Positions 1 through 8,573 are shown, counted from the first letter of the stretch. The stretch: DNA of 64,000 nucleotides from Amycolatopsis endophytica (GCF_013410405.1 NZ_JACCFK010000001.1:3224001-3288000), one strand, 5' to 3'. The notes: a model not told the origin generated them from the sequence alone. Program-made: numbers and translations.

Positions 1-166
1 GGTCGCCACGATCCTGCCCGGGCACATCGTGCTCGTCCGCGATCTGCTGTTCGCGCCGCTGTCCGGCAAGGACCTGCGCACGCTCGGCGACACCATGACC
101 CGGGTCCGCGACCACATGCGCGCCCAGCCGCCCCGCTCGGTCGCCACCCGCAAACGCCAGACCTGA
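1..166 (+). CDS. C-terminal end of a MarR-like transcriptional regulator (partial)
   Basis: Only the last 54 codons are present, read from base 2 to a TGA at 164-166. The peptide contains ILPGHIVLVRDLLFAPLSGK and ends in a basic tail (TRKRQT). A helix of this kind, with a leucine-rich segment followed by an L-x-T-L-G-D-T-M-T-R-V-R-D-H pattern, is typical of the C-terminal dimerisation helices of MarR regulators. The DNA-binding wing is outside the window, so the family call is an inference. It runs convergent to the MeaB gene, whose stop lies 5 bases away. Confidence 0.5.
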   Translation, partial: VATILPGHIVLVRDLLFAPLSGKDLRTLGDTMTRVRDHMRAQPPRSVATRKRQT

Positions 167-170
167 GCCG

Positions 171-1148
171 TCAGCCGGGTTCGCGCGTGACCGGTGACAG
201 CGCGGCGAGCAGCTCGTCCGCCGCCGTGTACGGGTCCAGCTCGCGGCCGACGACCTTCCGCGCCACCGTCGGCAGGTGCCCGCCACCGTGCAGGTCGGCC
301 AACCGCGCCTGCAACTCACGCAGCGCGATGGCCTCCACCTCGCTCGCCGCGCGGACGATGCGGCGGCGGGTCAGCTCGCCGTGCGCGGTGAGCCAGTCGT
401 GGTGCCCGGACAGCGCCTTGACGACGTCCTGCACGCCCTCGCCGCGCGCCGCGACCGTCCGCACGATCGGCTGCCGCCAGCTCTCGCCCCGGATCTCGCG
501 GCGCGCGTAGGCGATCATCTGCTTCAGATCGCGCACCACGGTCTCCGCGCCCTCGCGGTCGGCCTTGTTCACCACGAACACGTCGGCGATCTCCAGCACC
601 CCGGCCTTGGCCGCCTGGACCCCGTCACCGAGACCGGGCGCCAGCAGGACCACGGTGGTGTCCGCGAGCTTCACGACGTCCACTTCGGACTGTCCGACCC
701 CGACGGTCTCGATCAGCACCACGTCGAACCCGGCGGCGTCGAGCACCCGTACCGCCTGCGGCGTCGCCCAGGACAGGCCGCCAAGGTGGCCGCGTGTGGC
801 CATCGACCGGATGAACACGCCGGGATCGGTCGCGTGCTCGGTCATCCGGATCCGGTCGCCGAGCAACGCCCCACCGGAGAACGGCGACGACGGGTCGATC
901 GCCAGCACGCCGACGCGCTTGCCCTCGGCCCGCAACGCGGACACCAGCGCGGACGTCGAGGTCGACTTGCCGACCCCGGGCGGACCGGTCAGGCCGATCA
1001 CCCGCGCGTGCCCGGTGTAGGGCGTCAGCGCCGCCGCCACCTCACGCAGGCGCGGGTGCGCGTCCTCGACCAGCGAGATCAGTTTCGCGATCGCGCGCGG
1101 CTGTCCGTCCCGCGCGCGATCGACGAGGTCCCCGACGTCCAGCCGCAC
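171..1148 (-). CDS. meaB: Methylmalonyl-CoA mutase-associated GTPase MeaB (ArgK/MeaB family)
   Basis: G3E-type P-loop GTPase that chaperones adenosylcobalamin loading and protects methylmalonyl-CoA mutase. It shows a Walker A motif GPPGVGKS at about residues 55-62, the family signature DPSSPFSGGALLGDRIRM near residue 85, ETVGVGQSE as the switch/Walker B region and NKAD as the guanine-specificity motif. I place the start at GTG 1148-1146, which shares one base with the upstream thiolase stop (TAGTG). That gives 325 residues, normal for the family, and makes the two genes translationally coupled. A longer reading frame upstream only reads through the thiolase gene. The mutase subunits themselves are not in the window, but an epimerase lies nearby, so the role in methylmalonyl-CoA metabolism is well supported. 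Confidence 0.93.
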   Translation of the reverse strand: MRLDVGDLVDRARDGQPRAIAKLISLVEDAHPRLREVAAALTPYTGHARVIGLTGPPGVGKSTSTSALVSALRAEGKRVGVLAIDPSSPFSGGALLGDRIRMTEHATDPGVFIRSMATRGHLGGLSWATPQAVRVLDAAGFDVVLIETVGVGQSEVDVVKLADTTVVLLAPGLGDGVQAAKAGVLEIADVFVVNKADREGAETVVRDLKQMIAYARREIRGESWRQPIVRTVAARGEGVQDVVKALSGHHDWLTAHGELTRRRIVRAASEVEAIALRELQARLADLHGGGHLPTVARKVVGRELDPYTAADELLAALSPVTREPG

Positions 1149-2335
1149 TACAGCGCGGGCACCTTCAACAGCAGCGCGTCGCCCTGGCCACCGCCACCGC
1201 ACAGCGCGGCCGCGCCGAGACCGCCACCGCGGCGCCGCAGCTCGTGCACGAGGTGCACGGCCAGCCGGGCGCCGGACGCCCCGATCGGGTGGCCCAGCGC
1301 GATCGCGCCGCCGTCGACGTTGACGATCTCCGGGTCGAGGCCCAGCTTCTCGGTCGACACCAGCCCGACCGCGGCGAACGCCTCGTTGATCTCCACCAGG
1401 TCCAGCGCGCTCGTGTCGAGCTTCGCCTTCGCCAGCGCGGCCTTGATCGCGTTGGCGGGCTGCTCGTGCAGGCTCGCGTCCGGCCCGGCGACCACCCCGT
1501 GCGCGCCGATCTCGGCCAGCGGCGCCAGGCCCAGCTCCTCGGCCTTCGCGCGGCTCGCGACGATCACCGCGGCCGCGCCGTCGGAGATCTGCGACGCCGA
1601 GCCCGCCGTGATGGTGCCGTCCGGGGCGAACGCCGGGCGCAGCTTGGCCAGGCTCTCGGACGTGGTGTCGGCACGCACGCCCTCGTCGGCGTCGAAGACC
1701 ACCGGGTCACCCTTGCGCTGCGGGATCGACACCGGCGCCAGCTCGGCCTTGAACCGGCCGGCCTCGGTCGCCGCCACCGCGAGCCGGTGCGAGCGCGCCG
1801 AGAACTCGTCCTGCTGCTCGCGAGTGAGGCCGTAGCGGGAGTTGTACTTCTCCGTCGCCGCGCCCATCGCGCACTGGTCGAACGCGCAGAACAGGCCGTC
1901 GTAGGCCATGTGGTCGACCAGTGTGGTGTCGCCGTACTTGAAGCCGGACCGCGACTTCGGCAGCAGGTGCGGCGCCTGCGTCATCGACTCCTGGCCGCCT
2001 GCCACCACGAGGTCGAATTCACCGGCGCGGATGAGCTGGTCGGCCAGCGCGATCGCGTCCAGGCCGGACAGGCACACCTTGTTGATCGTCAGCGCGGGCA
2101 CGTCCATCGGGATCCCGGCGGCCACCGCGGCCTGCCGCGCCGGGATCTGGCCCGCGCCCGCCGTGAGGACCTGGCCCATGATCGTGTACTGGACGGCGTC
2201 CGGCGACACCCCGGCCTGCTCCAGGGCGGCCTTGATGGCGATTCCGCCCAGCTGCGCGCCGGTGAAGTCCTTCAGTGAACCGAGCAGACGGCCGATCGGG
2301 GTGCGGGCGGCACCCAGGATGACGGAACCGGACAC
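1148..2335 (-). CDS. Acetyl-CoA C-acetyltransferase (thiolase)
   Basis: Thiolase condensing or cleaving acyl-CoA (two acetyl-CoA to acetoacetyl-CoA in the biosynthetic direction). The nucleophile is Cys88 in [11 protein letters not shown]. The second and third catalytic motifs, [11 protein letters not shown] and [12 protein letters not shown], sit near the C-terminus. The start is GTG 2335-2333, preceded by a GGAGG five bases away, giving 395 residues, the usual length. An upstream in-frame extension to 2503 runs into the divergent promoter and lacks homology. It is the first gene of a two-gene operon with meaB and diverges from the methylmalonyl-CoA epimerase gene. With ccr at 4.1 kb this suggests supply of acetoacetyl-CoA to crotonyl-CoA and ethylmalonyl-CoA, but a catabolic role is equally possible. 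Confidence 0.93.
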   Translation of the reverse strand: MSGSVILGAARTPIGRLLGSLKDFTGAQLGGIAIKAALEQAGVSPDAVQYTIMGQVLTAGAGQIPARQAAVAAGIPMDVPALTINKVCLSGLDAIALADQLIRAGEFDLVVAGGQESMTQAPHLLPKSRSGFKYGDTTLVDHMAYDGLFCAFDQCAMGAATEKYNSRYGLTREQQDEFSARSHRLAVAATEAGRFKAELAPVSIPQRKGDPVVFDADEGVRADTTSESLAKLRPAFAPDGTITAGSASQISDGAAAVIVASRAKAEELGLAPLAEIGAHGVVAGPDASLHEQPANAIKAALAKAKLDTSALDLVEINEAFAAVGLVSTEKLGLDPEIVNVDGGAIALGHPIGASGARLAVHLVHELRRRGGGLGAAALCGGGGQGDALLLKVPAL

Positions 2336-2411
2336 AGGAGCCTCCAAGACGACAACAACGGCGGTCGATCCGACGATACCCGGAGGGTCCGCCCAGTACA
2401 GGTGTGAGCCG

Positions 2412-2435
2412 TGGCACCCACTCACCCCGGTGCCA
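2412..2435. promoter_or_regulatory. Inverted repeat in the thiolase/epimerase divergent promoter
   Basis: The 118-base gap between the divergent thiolase and epimerase genes holds a perfect inverted repeat TGGCACC-N10-GGTGCCA. Its size and position fit a dimeric repressor site that could serve both promoters. The TetR gene just downstream of the epimerase is an obvious candidate regulator, but that link is inference. Confidence 0.4.
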
Positions 2436-2453
2436 AGCTCTATCCTCACCACT

Positions 2454-2897
2454 ATGAATGACGCGCTGAAGCCGTTCGTGACGACCATCGACCACGTCGG
2501 CATCGCCGTCGCCGACCTGGACGCCGCGATCGACTTCTACGCGGCGAACTTCGGCATGATCGCCACGCACTCCGAGGTCAACGAGGAGCAGGGCGTGCGC
2601 GAGGCGATGCTGCACGCCCCCGGTGACGAGTCGGGACCGGCGATCCAGCTGCTCGCGCCGCTGCGCCCGGACTCGGCGATCGGGAAGTTCCTCGACACCA
2701 AGGGACCGGGGCTGCAGCAGGTCGCCTACCGGGTCACCGACGTCGAGGCCGCTGCCGAGTCGCTGCGGGCCAAGGGCCTGCGCCTGCTCTACGACAAGGC
2801 CAAGCGCGGCACCGCGAACAGCAGGGTGAACTTCGTGCACCCGAAGGACGCCGGCGGGGTGCTCGTCGAACTGGTCGAGCCCGCCGCCGCGCACTAA
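2454..2897 (+). CDS. mce: Methylmalonyl-CoA epimerase
   Basis: Vicinal-oxygen-chelate (glyoxalase fold) metalloenzyme interconverting (2R)- and (2S)-methylmalonyl-CoA. The 147-residue length is typical. Two beta-alpha-beta-beta-beta modules are visible: the first opens with [18 protein letters not shown] (metal-ligand His14) and the second with [20 protein letters not shown]. The end VELVEP carries the final metal Glu. The family hallmark [18 protein letters not shown] is present around residue 68. It diverges from the thiolase-meaB operon and its TAA overlaps the stop of the convergent TetR gene by a few bases. Together with MeaB and Ccr it points to propionyl-/ethylmalonyl-CoA metabolism and polyketide extender supply. 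Confidence 0.95.
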   Translation: MNDALKPFVTTIDHVGIAVADLDAAIDFYAANFGMIATHSEVNEEQGVREAMLHAPGDESGPAIQLLAPLRPDSAIGKFLDTKGPGLQQVAYRVTDVEAAAESLRAKGLRLLYDKAKRGTANSRVNFVHPKDAGGVLVELVEPAAAH

Positions 2898-3484
2898 CCG
2901 GGCGCCGGGCGGGCCATCAGCGCTTCGGCGATGAAGTTCAGCTCCCGCTCCATCAGGTCCGGCGGATCGTCCGCGACGTGCCGCGCCACCGAGTGCCGGT
3001 AGCTGACCGCGAGCGCCAGCAGCCCGGCCGCGCTGTCCACGTCCGCCACCGCGAGATCCCCTTCACCCGCCGCGATGATCACCGCCCGCACCTGCCGGAC
3101 CAGTTGCTGGAACCGCTCGTGCAGCGCGTCCCGCACGGCGCGGTGCGTGTCGGCCTCCCGCCACAGCAGGTGCGACAGCATCCGCGAGTCCGCCAGGCGC
3201 GTGTCGAGCGCGGACACCAGCCGCCGCAGGCTTTCCGCGATGTCCCCGGCGACCACGACGTGCGCGGGATCGATCTGCTCGTCGGGCAATCGTTTGATCA
3301 GCGCGCTCAGCAGATCGGACTTGCGGCGGAAGTAGTAGTGCACGAGCCCCTTCGGCACGCCCGCCCGGTCGGCGATCCGGGACGTCGGAGTGGCGTCGAA
3401 ACCGCTTTCCGCGAACAGTTCCTCGGCCGCGCGGAGGATCCGCTCCCTGGCCGGGAGATCGTCCCCGGAATCCGACCGCGCCAC
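2894..3484 (-). CDS. TetR/AcrR-family transcriptional regulator
   Basis: Repressor of 196 residues with the N-terminal TetR helix-turn-helix: RERILRAAEELFAESGFDATPTSRIADRAGVPKGLVHYYF spans roughly residues 13-53, with the recognition helix ending in LVHYYFRRKSDLL. The C-terminal two thirds is a variable ligand-binding helical domain. It is convergent with mce, overlapping it by 4 bases, and upstream of an SPW membrane protein gene in the same direction. Its ligand is unknown. Acyl-CoA-type ligands would fit the neighbourhood, and the palindromes at 2412, 3997 and 4089 are candidate sites. Confidence 0.88.
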   Translation of the reverse strand: MARSDSGDDLPARERILRAAEELFAESGFDATPTSRIADRAGVPKGLVHYYFRRKSDLLSALIKRLPDEQIDPAHVVVAGDIAESLRRLVSALDTRLADSRMLSHLLWREADTHRAVRDALHERFQQLVRQVRAVIIAAGEGDLAVADVDSAAGLLALAVSYRHSVARHVADDPPDLMERELNFIAEALMARPAPG

Positions 3485-3551
3485 TCCGCCCGCCTCTCGT
3501 GCCGATCCGGTCCACGTTATCCGAACGCGGGCCGCCCCGGAACGGTGCCGC

Positions 3552-3926
3552 TCAGTGCGCGGTCGTCGCTCCGCCGCGGTGCACCGCGTTCGCCACCGGG
3601 AGTGCCGCCAGCCCGGCGACCGCGGTCAGTGCGCCGATGATCCAGGAGGACCACGCCGCCACGTCCAGCTGGGTGTAGGTCATCACCCACGGGGCGATGA
3701 ACAGCAGCGCGCCCAGGACGACCTGGGCTCCTTCGCCGTAGACGAGGCCGGGCATCGAGAGCGACAGCAGGCCGTCCAGCGCGATGACGGCGCCCAGCAC
3801 GACCATCGTCCACATGGCGGTGGTGTCGGTGTCCGCCCACAGTGGCGTCAGGAGCGCCACCACCCCGAGCACGACCTCGGCCCAGTCGTGCGGACGGGTC
3901 CACGACCGCATCGGACGTTCAGCCAT
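3552..3926 (-). CDS. SPW-repeat integral membrane protein
   Basis: Small membrane protein of 124 residues with four hydrophobic segments. Two related modules are visible: the first is DWAEVVLGVVALLTPLW followed by a TM helix, the second is QVVLGALLFIAPWVMTY followed by another TM pair. The (S/A)PW-type motif and arrangement match the SPW family, whose biochemical function is unknown. A second ORF in another frame of the same stretch is a shadow. It diverges from ccr across a 210-base intergenic region. Confidence 0.82.
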   Translation of the reverse strand: MAERPMRSWTRPHDWAEVVLGVVALLTPLWADTDTTAMWTMVVLGAVIALDGLLSLSMPGLVYGEGAQVVLGALLFIAPWVMTYTQLDVAAWSSWIIGALTAVAGLAALPVANAVHRGGATTAH

Positions 3927-3996
3927 TCGTGATCACCTCCGGCATCCGGGGAGACCGCGCTGGTGCAGCCTCCACGTCTGCGATTGTGCGCCTTGG

Positions 3997-4012
3997 TTGG
4001 CCGGCCGGTCAA
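3997..4012. promoter_or_regulatory. Near-perfect 16-bp palindrome upstream of ccr
   Basis: TTGGCCGGCCGGTCAA matches its own reverse complement at 14 of 16 positions. It lies in the divergent region between the SPW gene and ccr, where a TetR-type operator would be expected. Function is inferred from position and symmetry only. Confidence 0.35.
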
Positions 4013-4088
4013 TCACGTGTGCATTACGGCGAACCGGTCGAACCGGACGGGTGGGACCCGTCTTCCGCCGCAGTGGTGGCGCTGGACG

Positions 4089-4102
4089 TTACTGGCCAGT
4101 AA
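4089..4102. promoter_or_regulatory. Perfect 14-bp palindrome TTACTGGCCAGTAA just upstream of ccr
   Basis: The palindrome ends 34 bases before the ccr start codon, placing it at or just downstream of the expected promoter, a classic repressor position. A closely related sequence (ACTGGCGAGTAAC) occurs at about 7096-7108 ahead of the universal stress protein gene. One regulator could therefore act at both promoters. No regulator can be assigned from sequence. Confidence 0.45.
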
Positions 4103-4136
4103 TGTCATGCTCCCCGAACCAGCGCAGGAGGCGGAC

Positions 4137-5474
4137 ATGACGCTCACGGACATCCGGGATGCCATCCTCACCGGTGACACCACCGCGGTGGGCGACCTGC
4201 CGGTGCCCGAGACCTATCGCGGCGTCACCGTGCACGAGGACGAGGCGGGAATGTTCGACGGGATGCCCTCCCGCGACAAGGACCCGCGCAAATCGCTGCA
4301 CGTCGACGAGGTGCCCACCCCCGAGCCGGGTCCGGGCGAGGCGCTCATCGCAGTGATGGCCAGCGCCATCAACTACAACACCGTGTGGACGTCGATCTTC
4401 GAGCCGATCTCCACGTTCAAGTTCCTCAAGCGCTACGGCAAGCTGTCGCCCCTGGCCCAGCGCCACGACCAGCCCTACCACGTGGTCGGGTCCGACGCGG
4501 CGGGCGTCGTGCTGCGCACCGGGCCCGGCGTGCACCGGTGGAAGCCCGGCGACGAGGTCGTCGCGCACTGCCTCAACGTCGAACTGGAGGGCCCGGACGG
4601 GCACAACGACACGATGCTCGACTCCGACCAGCGCATCTGGGGTTTCGAGACGAACTTCGGCGGGCTCGCCGAGCTGGCGCTGGTCAAGGCCAACCAGCTG
4701 ATGCCCAAGGCGGACCACCTGACCTGGGAGGAGGCCGCCTGCCCCGGCCTGGTCAACTCCACCGCCTACCGGCAGCTGGTGACGACGAACGGCGCGAACA
4801 TGAAACAGGGCGACGTCGTGCTGATCTGGGGTGCCTCCGGCGGGCTCGGGTCCTACGCCACCCAGTTCGCGCTGAACGGCGGCGCCATTCCGGTGTGCGT
4901 GGTGTCCAGCCCGGAGAAGGCCGAGATCTGCCGCCGGATGGGCGCCGAGCTGGTGATCGACCGCAACGCGGAGGGTTACCGGTTCTGGAAGGACGAGAAC
5001 GACCAGGACCCGAAGGAGTGGCAGCGCTTCGGCGCGCGCATCCGCGAACTGACCGGCGGCGAGGATCCGGACATCGTGTTCGAACACCCGGGCCGGGAGA
5101 CGTTCGGCGCTTCGGTTTACGCGGCGCGTCGCGGCGGAATCATCGTGACATGCGCTTCCACGTCCGGTTATCTGCACCAGTACGACAACCGCTACCTCTG
5201 GATGAACCTGAAACGGATCATCGGCTCGCATTTCGCGAACTACCGCGAGTCGTGGGAGGCCAACCGGCTGATCGGCAAAGGTCTGATCCACCCGACGCTG
5301 TCGAAGACGTATCCGATGGCCGATACCGGGCAGGCCGCGCTGGACGTGCATCGCAACGCCCACCAGGGCAAGGTCGGCGTGTTGTGCCTGGCCCCGGAGG
5401 AGGGGCTGGGCGTGCACGACCAGGAGATGCGCGAGAAGCACCTGACGCGGATCAATTTGTTCCGCGGAGCCTAA
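4137..5474 (+). CDS. ccr: Crotonyl-CoA carboxylase/reductase
   Basis: NADPH-dependent medium-chain dehydrogenase/reductase that reductively carboxylates crotonyl-CoA to ethylmalonyl-CoA, a step of the ethylmalonyl-CoA pathway and a source of polyketide extender units. Recognisable Ccr features are INYNTVWTSIFEPISTF, the insert RIWGFETNFGGLAELALVKA, the Rossmann motif IWGASGGLGSYATQ and the family-typical FEHPGRETFGASVYAARRGG. I chose ATG 4137 because AGGAGG sits at 4126-4131 with five-base spacing. An ATG at 4107 lacks one. The 445-residue length is normal. A coiled-coil gene follows 13 bases after the stop, so the two may be cotranscribed. Zinc ligands are absent, as expected for this zinc-independent family. 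Confidence 0.96.
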   Translation: MTLTDIRDAILTGDTTAVGDLPVPETYRGVTVHEDEAGMFDGMPSRDKDPRKSLHVDEVPTPEPGPGEALIAVMASAINYNTVWTSIFEPISTFKFLKRYGKLSPLAQRHDQPYHVVGSDAAGVVLRTGPGVHRWKPGDEVVAHCLNVELEGPDGHNDTMLDSDQRIWGFETNFGGLAELALVKANQLMPKADHLTWEEAACPGLVNSTAYRQLVTTNGANMKQGDVVLIWGASGGLGSYATQFALNGGAIPVCVVSSPEKAEICRRMGAELVIDRNAEGYRFWKDENDQDPKEWQRFGARIRELTGGEDPDIVFEHPGRETFGASVYAARRGGIIVTCASTSGYLHQYDNRYLWMNLKRIIGSHFANYRESWEANRLIGKGLIHPTLSKTYPMADTGQAALDVHRNAHQGKVGVLCLAPEEGLGVHDQEMREKHLTRINLFRGA

Positions 5475-5487
5475 GTAGTCTGGCGTC

Positions 5488-6549
5488 ATGAGCCTTGGCG
5501 ACGAACGAGAGCTTGTACCGCTCGGCGCGGGATTCGACCTGGCCAAACGCGGTTACGACCGGCACCAGGTCGACGAGCACCTCGAACGGCTGGACAGCGA
5601 CCTGAAAATGCTCGCCGCCGACCGGGATGCCGCCATCTCGCAGGCCGGCGACCTCGCCCGGCAGCTGGAGCAGGCTCGCGGCGAGATCGAGAACCTGCGC
5701 GGGCAGGTCGAGCGGCTGGGGCAGCCGCCCACGACGGTCGAGGGCCTGTCCGAGCGGTTGCAGCGCATGCTGCGGCTGGCGCAGGAGGAGGCGGCCGACA
5801 CCCGTGCCCGCGCGGAGGCCGAGGCCGGGCACATCCGGGCGAAGGCCGAGTCCGACGCCAGCGCCATGCGCGCCCGCTACGAGCAGCTGCTGTCGGAGCT
5901 GGACGCGCGGCGCAAGGAGATGGAGGCCGAGCACCGCAAGGTCCTGGAGACCGCGCGCGCCGAGGCCGAGTCGATCACGACCAAGGCGAAGGACGAGCGC
6001 GACCGGCTCGACCGCGACGCCGAACAGCGCCGCACCCAGGTCGAGGAGGACTTCGAGATCGCGATGGCCTCCCGCCGCACCGAGGCGATGCGCGTCCTGG
6101 CCGAGCAGGAGGCCACCAGCAAGGCCGAAGCGGAGCGCCGTGTCCGCGAAGCGTCGGACGAGGCGGCGGCGATCCGCAAGAAGGTCGCCGACGAGGAGGC
6201 GTCCGCGACCGCCGAGATCCAGCGCCGCCGTCGCGAATCGGTCGAGGACGCCAACCGCCGCAAGCAGGAGTCGATCACCGAAGCGAACGCCCGCCTGGCC
6301 GAAGCGGCGGACGAGGCGGCCCGCCGCGTCCGCGAAGCCACGGAAGAGTCGACCCGCCGCATCAACGCGGCCGCCGACCGGGTCGAGGCGCTGCGCAAGC
6401 TGCGCGCGGGGATCGCGGAGCAGGTCAAGGCGGCACGCGAGGTGCTGGTCGAGGCGAACGCCGCACTGGGTGAGGCCGAGCCGGTGATCGAGCCGCTGCC
6501 GGAGGAGCGTGAGGCCGCGTCGGCGGGCAAGCCGTCCGGGCGGCAGTAG
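5488..6549 (+). CDS. DivIVA-like coiled-coil cytoskeletal protein
   Basis: Protein of 353 residues. It begins with a short DivIVA-type N-terminal segment (FDLAKRGYDRHQVDEHLERL, about residues 14-33) that in DivIVA proteins mediates membrane and pole binding. Almost all the remainder, roughly residues 40-325, is one long Ala/Glu/Arg-rich coiled coil. The last 30 residues are a Pro/Glu tail (EAEPVIEPLPEERE) without coiled-coil character. Actinobacterial proteins of this build (DivIVA/Wag31 relatives and the Scy/FilP scaffold proteins) organise polar growth, but the exact role here cannot be stated. It probably shares a transcript with ccr. The 3' end of this gene is repeated twice immediately downstream. 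Confidence 0.75.
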   Translation: MSLGDERELVPLGAGFDLAKRGYDRHQVDEHLERLDSDLKMLAADRDAAISQAGDLARQLEQARGEIENLRGQVERLGQPPTTVEGLSERLQRMLRLAQEEAADTRARAEAEAGHIRAKAESDASAMRARYEQLLSELDARRKEMEAEHRKVLETARAEAESITTKAKDERDRLDRDAEQRRTQVEEDFEIAMASRRTEAMRVLAEQEATSKAEAERRVREASDEAAAIRKKVADEEASATAEIQRRRRESVEDANRRKQESITEANARLAEAADEAARRVREATEESTRRINAAADRVEALRKLRAGIAEQVKAAREVLVEANAALGEAEPVIEPLPEEREAASAGKPSGRQ

Positions 6550-6885
6550 GTCGGGGAGTCGGGGGCCCGTGGACGAGCGCGTTGCGTAAGTTGCGTGTGG
6601 GATGCGCGGGGCGGGTCAGGGCGGCCCGTGAGCTGTTGGTTGAGGTGAACGCCGCGCTGGGTGAGGCCCTGCCGGTGATCGAGCCGCTGCCGGAGGAGCG
6701 TGAGGCCGCGTCGGTGGGTAAGCCGTCCGGGCGGCAGTAGGTCGGGGAGTCGGGGGTCCGTGGACGAGCGCGTTGAGCTGTTGGTTGAGGCGAACGCTGC
6801 GCTGGGTGAGGCCGAGCCGGTGATCGAGCCGCTGCCGGAGGAGCGTGAGGCCGCGTCGGCGGGCAAGCCGTCCGGACGGCAGTAG
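6388..6885 (+). repeat. Tandem copies of the 3' end of the coiled-coil gene
   Basis: Three diverged tandem units. Unit 1 is the true gene end from 6388 to its TAG at 6547-6549. Unit 2 begins at about 6579 and ends with TAG 6738-6740, an offset of exactly 191 bases. Unit 3, lacking about 46 bases of the 5' part, ends with TAG 6883-6885. Each unit still encodes the same tail, GEAxPVIEPLPEEREAAS through GKPSGRQ-stop, and many differences are third-position C-to-T or A-to-G changes. Units 2 and 3 have no plausible start of their own, so they look like gene-end duplicates or fragments left by slippage or recombination. Confidence 0.85.
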
Positions 6886-7163
6886 GTCGGCGGGGCCCGA
6901 GGCGACCACGGCCACCTGCCCTCCGGCCGGGTACCGGTACCCAGTCGAGGTTCCACGTCCGCACTGATGGCCAGGGGTCGGTGCCGACCGCCGGTCGCCC
7001 GGCTTCGCGCATGATCGTCGCAGGCCGGGCTCCGGTTTCCGGGTGCGGGTGAGAAAGGTGGAACGTTCCCCGGTGGCGGGGCTGCGCAGAAACCGACTGG
7101 CGAGTAACCTTGGGCGCCACTTGCGAAAGCGCACAGGCGCGCACCCTTGCCGGAGGTATTGGG

Positions 7164-7613
7164 ATGGCTGCATACCGGACCGTGGTTGTCGGTACGGACG
7201 GTTCTGATTCATCGTTCCGAGCTGTGGACCGGGCGGCGGCGGTGGCCGCGGATTCCGGCGCCACGCTCGTCATCGTGTGCGCCTACTACCCGGCGACCAG
7301 GCAGGATGTCGAGAAGGCCCAGGACGTGCTCGGCGAGGAGGCGTACCAGGTGGTCGGCTCGGCGCCGGCCGAGGACACGCTCCGCTCGGCGCGTGACCGT
7401 GCGGTCAAGGCGGGTGCGGGCAACACCGAGACGGCGGCCGTCGTCGGGGAGCCCGTCGAGGCGTTGCGCAAGATCGTGTCCGAGCGGTCGGCCGATCTGC
7501 TGGTCGTCGGCAACCGGGGGCTGAACACGCTGACCGGGCGGTTGCTGGGGTCGGTGCCGTCCGAGGCGGCGCGCAAATCGAAGGTCGACGTTCTGATCGT
7601 GCACACCACGTAG
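7164..7613 (+). CDS. Universal stress protein (UspA family)
   Basis: Single-domain USP of 149 residues. It opens with YRTVVVGTDGSDSSFRAVDRA (the beta1 strand plus conserved Asp) and closes with the ATP-binding signature GNRGLNTLTGRLLGSVPSEA followed by KVDVLIVHT. The glycine pattern G-x2-G-x9-GS needed for ATP binding is intact. ATG 7164 follows GGAGG at 7152-7156 with seven-base spacing. A farther upstream ATG at 7110 is not needed. It lies 6 bases upstream of an adenylate cyclase gene, so the two form an operon linking a nucleotide-binding stress protein to cAMP production. The upstream ACTGGCGAGTAAC element may be an operator. Confidence 0.92.
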   Translation: MAAYRTVVVGTDGSDSSFRAVDRAAAVAADSGATLVIVCAYYPATRQDVEKAQDVLGEEAYQVVGSAPAEDTLRSARDRAVKAGAGNTETAAVVGEPVEALRKIVSERSADLLVVGNRGLNTLTGRLLGSVPSEAARKSKVDVLIVHTT

Positions 7614-7619
7614 GCCGGC

Positions 7620-8573
7620 GTGGACTCCGAACACCTCGAGAGCGTCCTGCTCGGCGGCAAGCGCCGCTACACCCGGCTCGAGGTGGCCGAGAAGGCGGGC
7701 GTGCCGATCGAACGGGCCGCCCGTCTGTGGCGTGCGCTGGGGTTCGCCACCGTCGGCGACCACGAGGTGGTCTTCACCGACGCCGACATCGACGCGGTGC
7801 GGACCGCGGACCAGCTGATCTCGTCCGGCCTGCTCGATCGGGGGCTGGAGGCGCCGGTCGCGCGCACGCTCGGCCTGCACCTGTCGCGTCTGGCGGAGTG
7901 GCAGGTCCGCATGCTGTGGACCCTGATCACCGAGAACGAGCATCTGGGCCGGGACGACGCGCAGACCGTGATGCTGGTCGAACGTCTGCTGCCGGAGCTG
8001 CAACGTGTGCAGGACTTCGTGTGGCGACGGCATCTGGCCGCCTTCGCCGGGCGGGCGCTGGCCTCACCGGACGAGGACCTGGAGGCGCGGACGGAGGTCG
8101 TCGGGTTCGTCGACATGGTCGGCTACACGCGGCTGACCCGGAGCTTGGACGAGGGCGCGCTGTCCGCCGTGCTGGAGGGGTTCGAGCTGCTCGCGACGGA
8201 GGTGATCGCCGATCATCACGGCCGGGTGGTGAAGATGATCGGCGACGAGGTCCTGTTCGTCGCCGACGCGCCCGCCGACGCGGCCGGGATCGCCCTGACG
8301 CTGACCGAGCGCACGACCGCCGACGAGGACCTGCCGGAGGTGCGGGCCGGCCTGGCCGCGGGGCGCATCCTGAGCCGGTTCGGCGACGTGTACGGCTCGG
8401 TGGTGAACGTGGCCGCCCGGCTCACCTCGCTGGCCCGTCCGGGGACGGCGCTGATCGACCGGGCACTCGCCGACGAGGTCGCCGAACTCCCGGGCTTCGC
8501 GGTGCGCTCCCTGCGCCCGGTCACCGTGCGCGGCTACACGCGCCTCCACCCATACGTCCTCCGCCGCGCCTGA
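7620..8573 (+). CDS. Class III adenylate cyclase with N-terminal regulatory domain
   Basis: Produces cAMP from ATP. The N-terminal half (about 1-150) is helical and starts with a MerR/HTH-like segment (YTRLEVAEKAGVPIERAARLWRAL). It resembles the autoinhibitory N-terminal domain of mycobacterial cyclases of the Rv1264 type. The catalytic domain carries every required residue: metal-binding Asp165 (FVDMVGYT) and Asp209 (KMIGDEV), purine-selecting Lys205 and Asp256 (FGDVYG), and transition-state Asn263 and Arg267 (VNVAARL). A homodimer should therefore be active and cytosolic, with no membrane segment. The GTG start at 7620 is six bases after the stress-protein stop. Length is 317 residues. Confidence 0.9.
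   Translation: MDSEHLESVLLGGKRRYTRLEVAEKAGVPIERAARLWRALGFATVGDHEVVFTDADIDAVRTADQLISSGLLDRGLEAPVARTLGLHLSRLAEWQVRMLWTLITENEHLGRDDAQTVMLVERLLPELQRVQDFVWRRHLAAFAGRALASPDEDLEARTEVVGFVDMVGYTRLTRSLDEGALSAVLEGFELLATEVIADHHGRVVKMIGDEVLFVADAPADAAGIALTLTERTTADEDLPEVRAGLAAGRILSRFGDVYGSVVNVAARLTSLARPGTALIDRALADEVAELPGFAVRSLRPVTVRGYTRLHPYVLRRA

Noticed and set aside
276..1835. 519-codon plus-strand frame across meaB and the thiolase gene
   Set aside because: It is antisense to two clearly recognised genes, has low-complexity Arg/Pro/Ala composition and no domain; typical GC-rich shadow.
5877..7212. Long minus-strand frames opposite the coiled-coil gene and its repeats
   Set aside because: Repeats of Pro/Ser/Arg-rich sequence arise only because the tandem DNA repeats are read in antisense; no start signal or homology.
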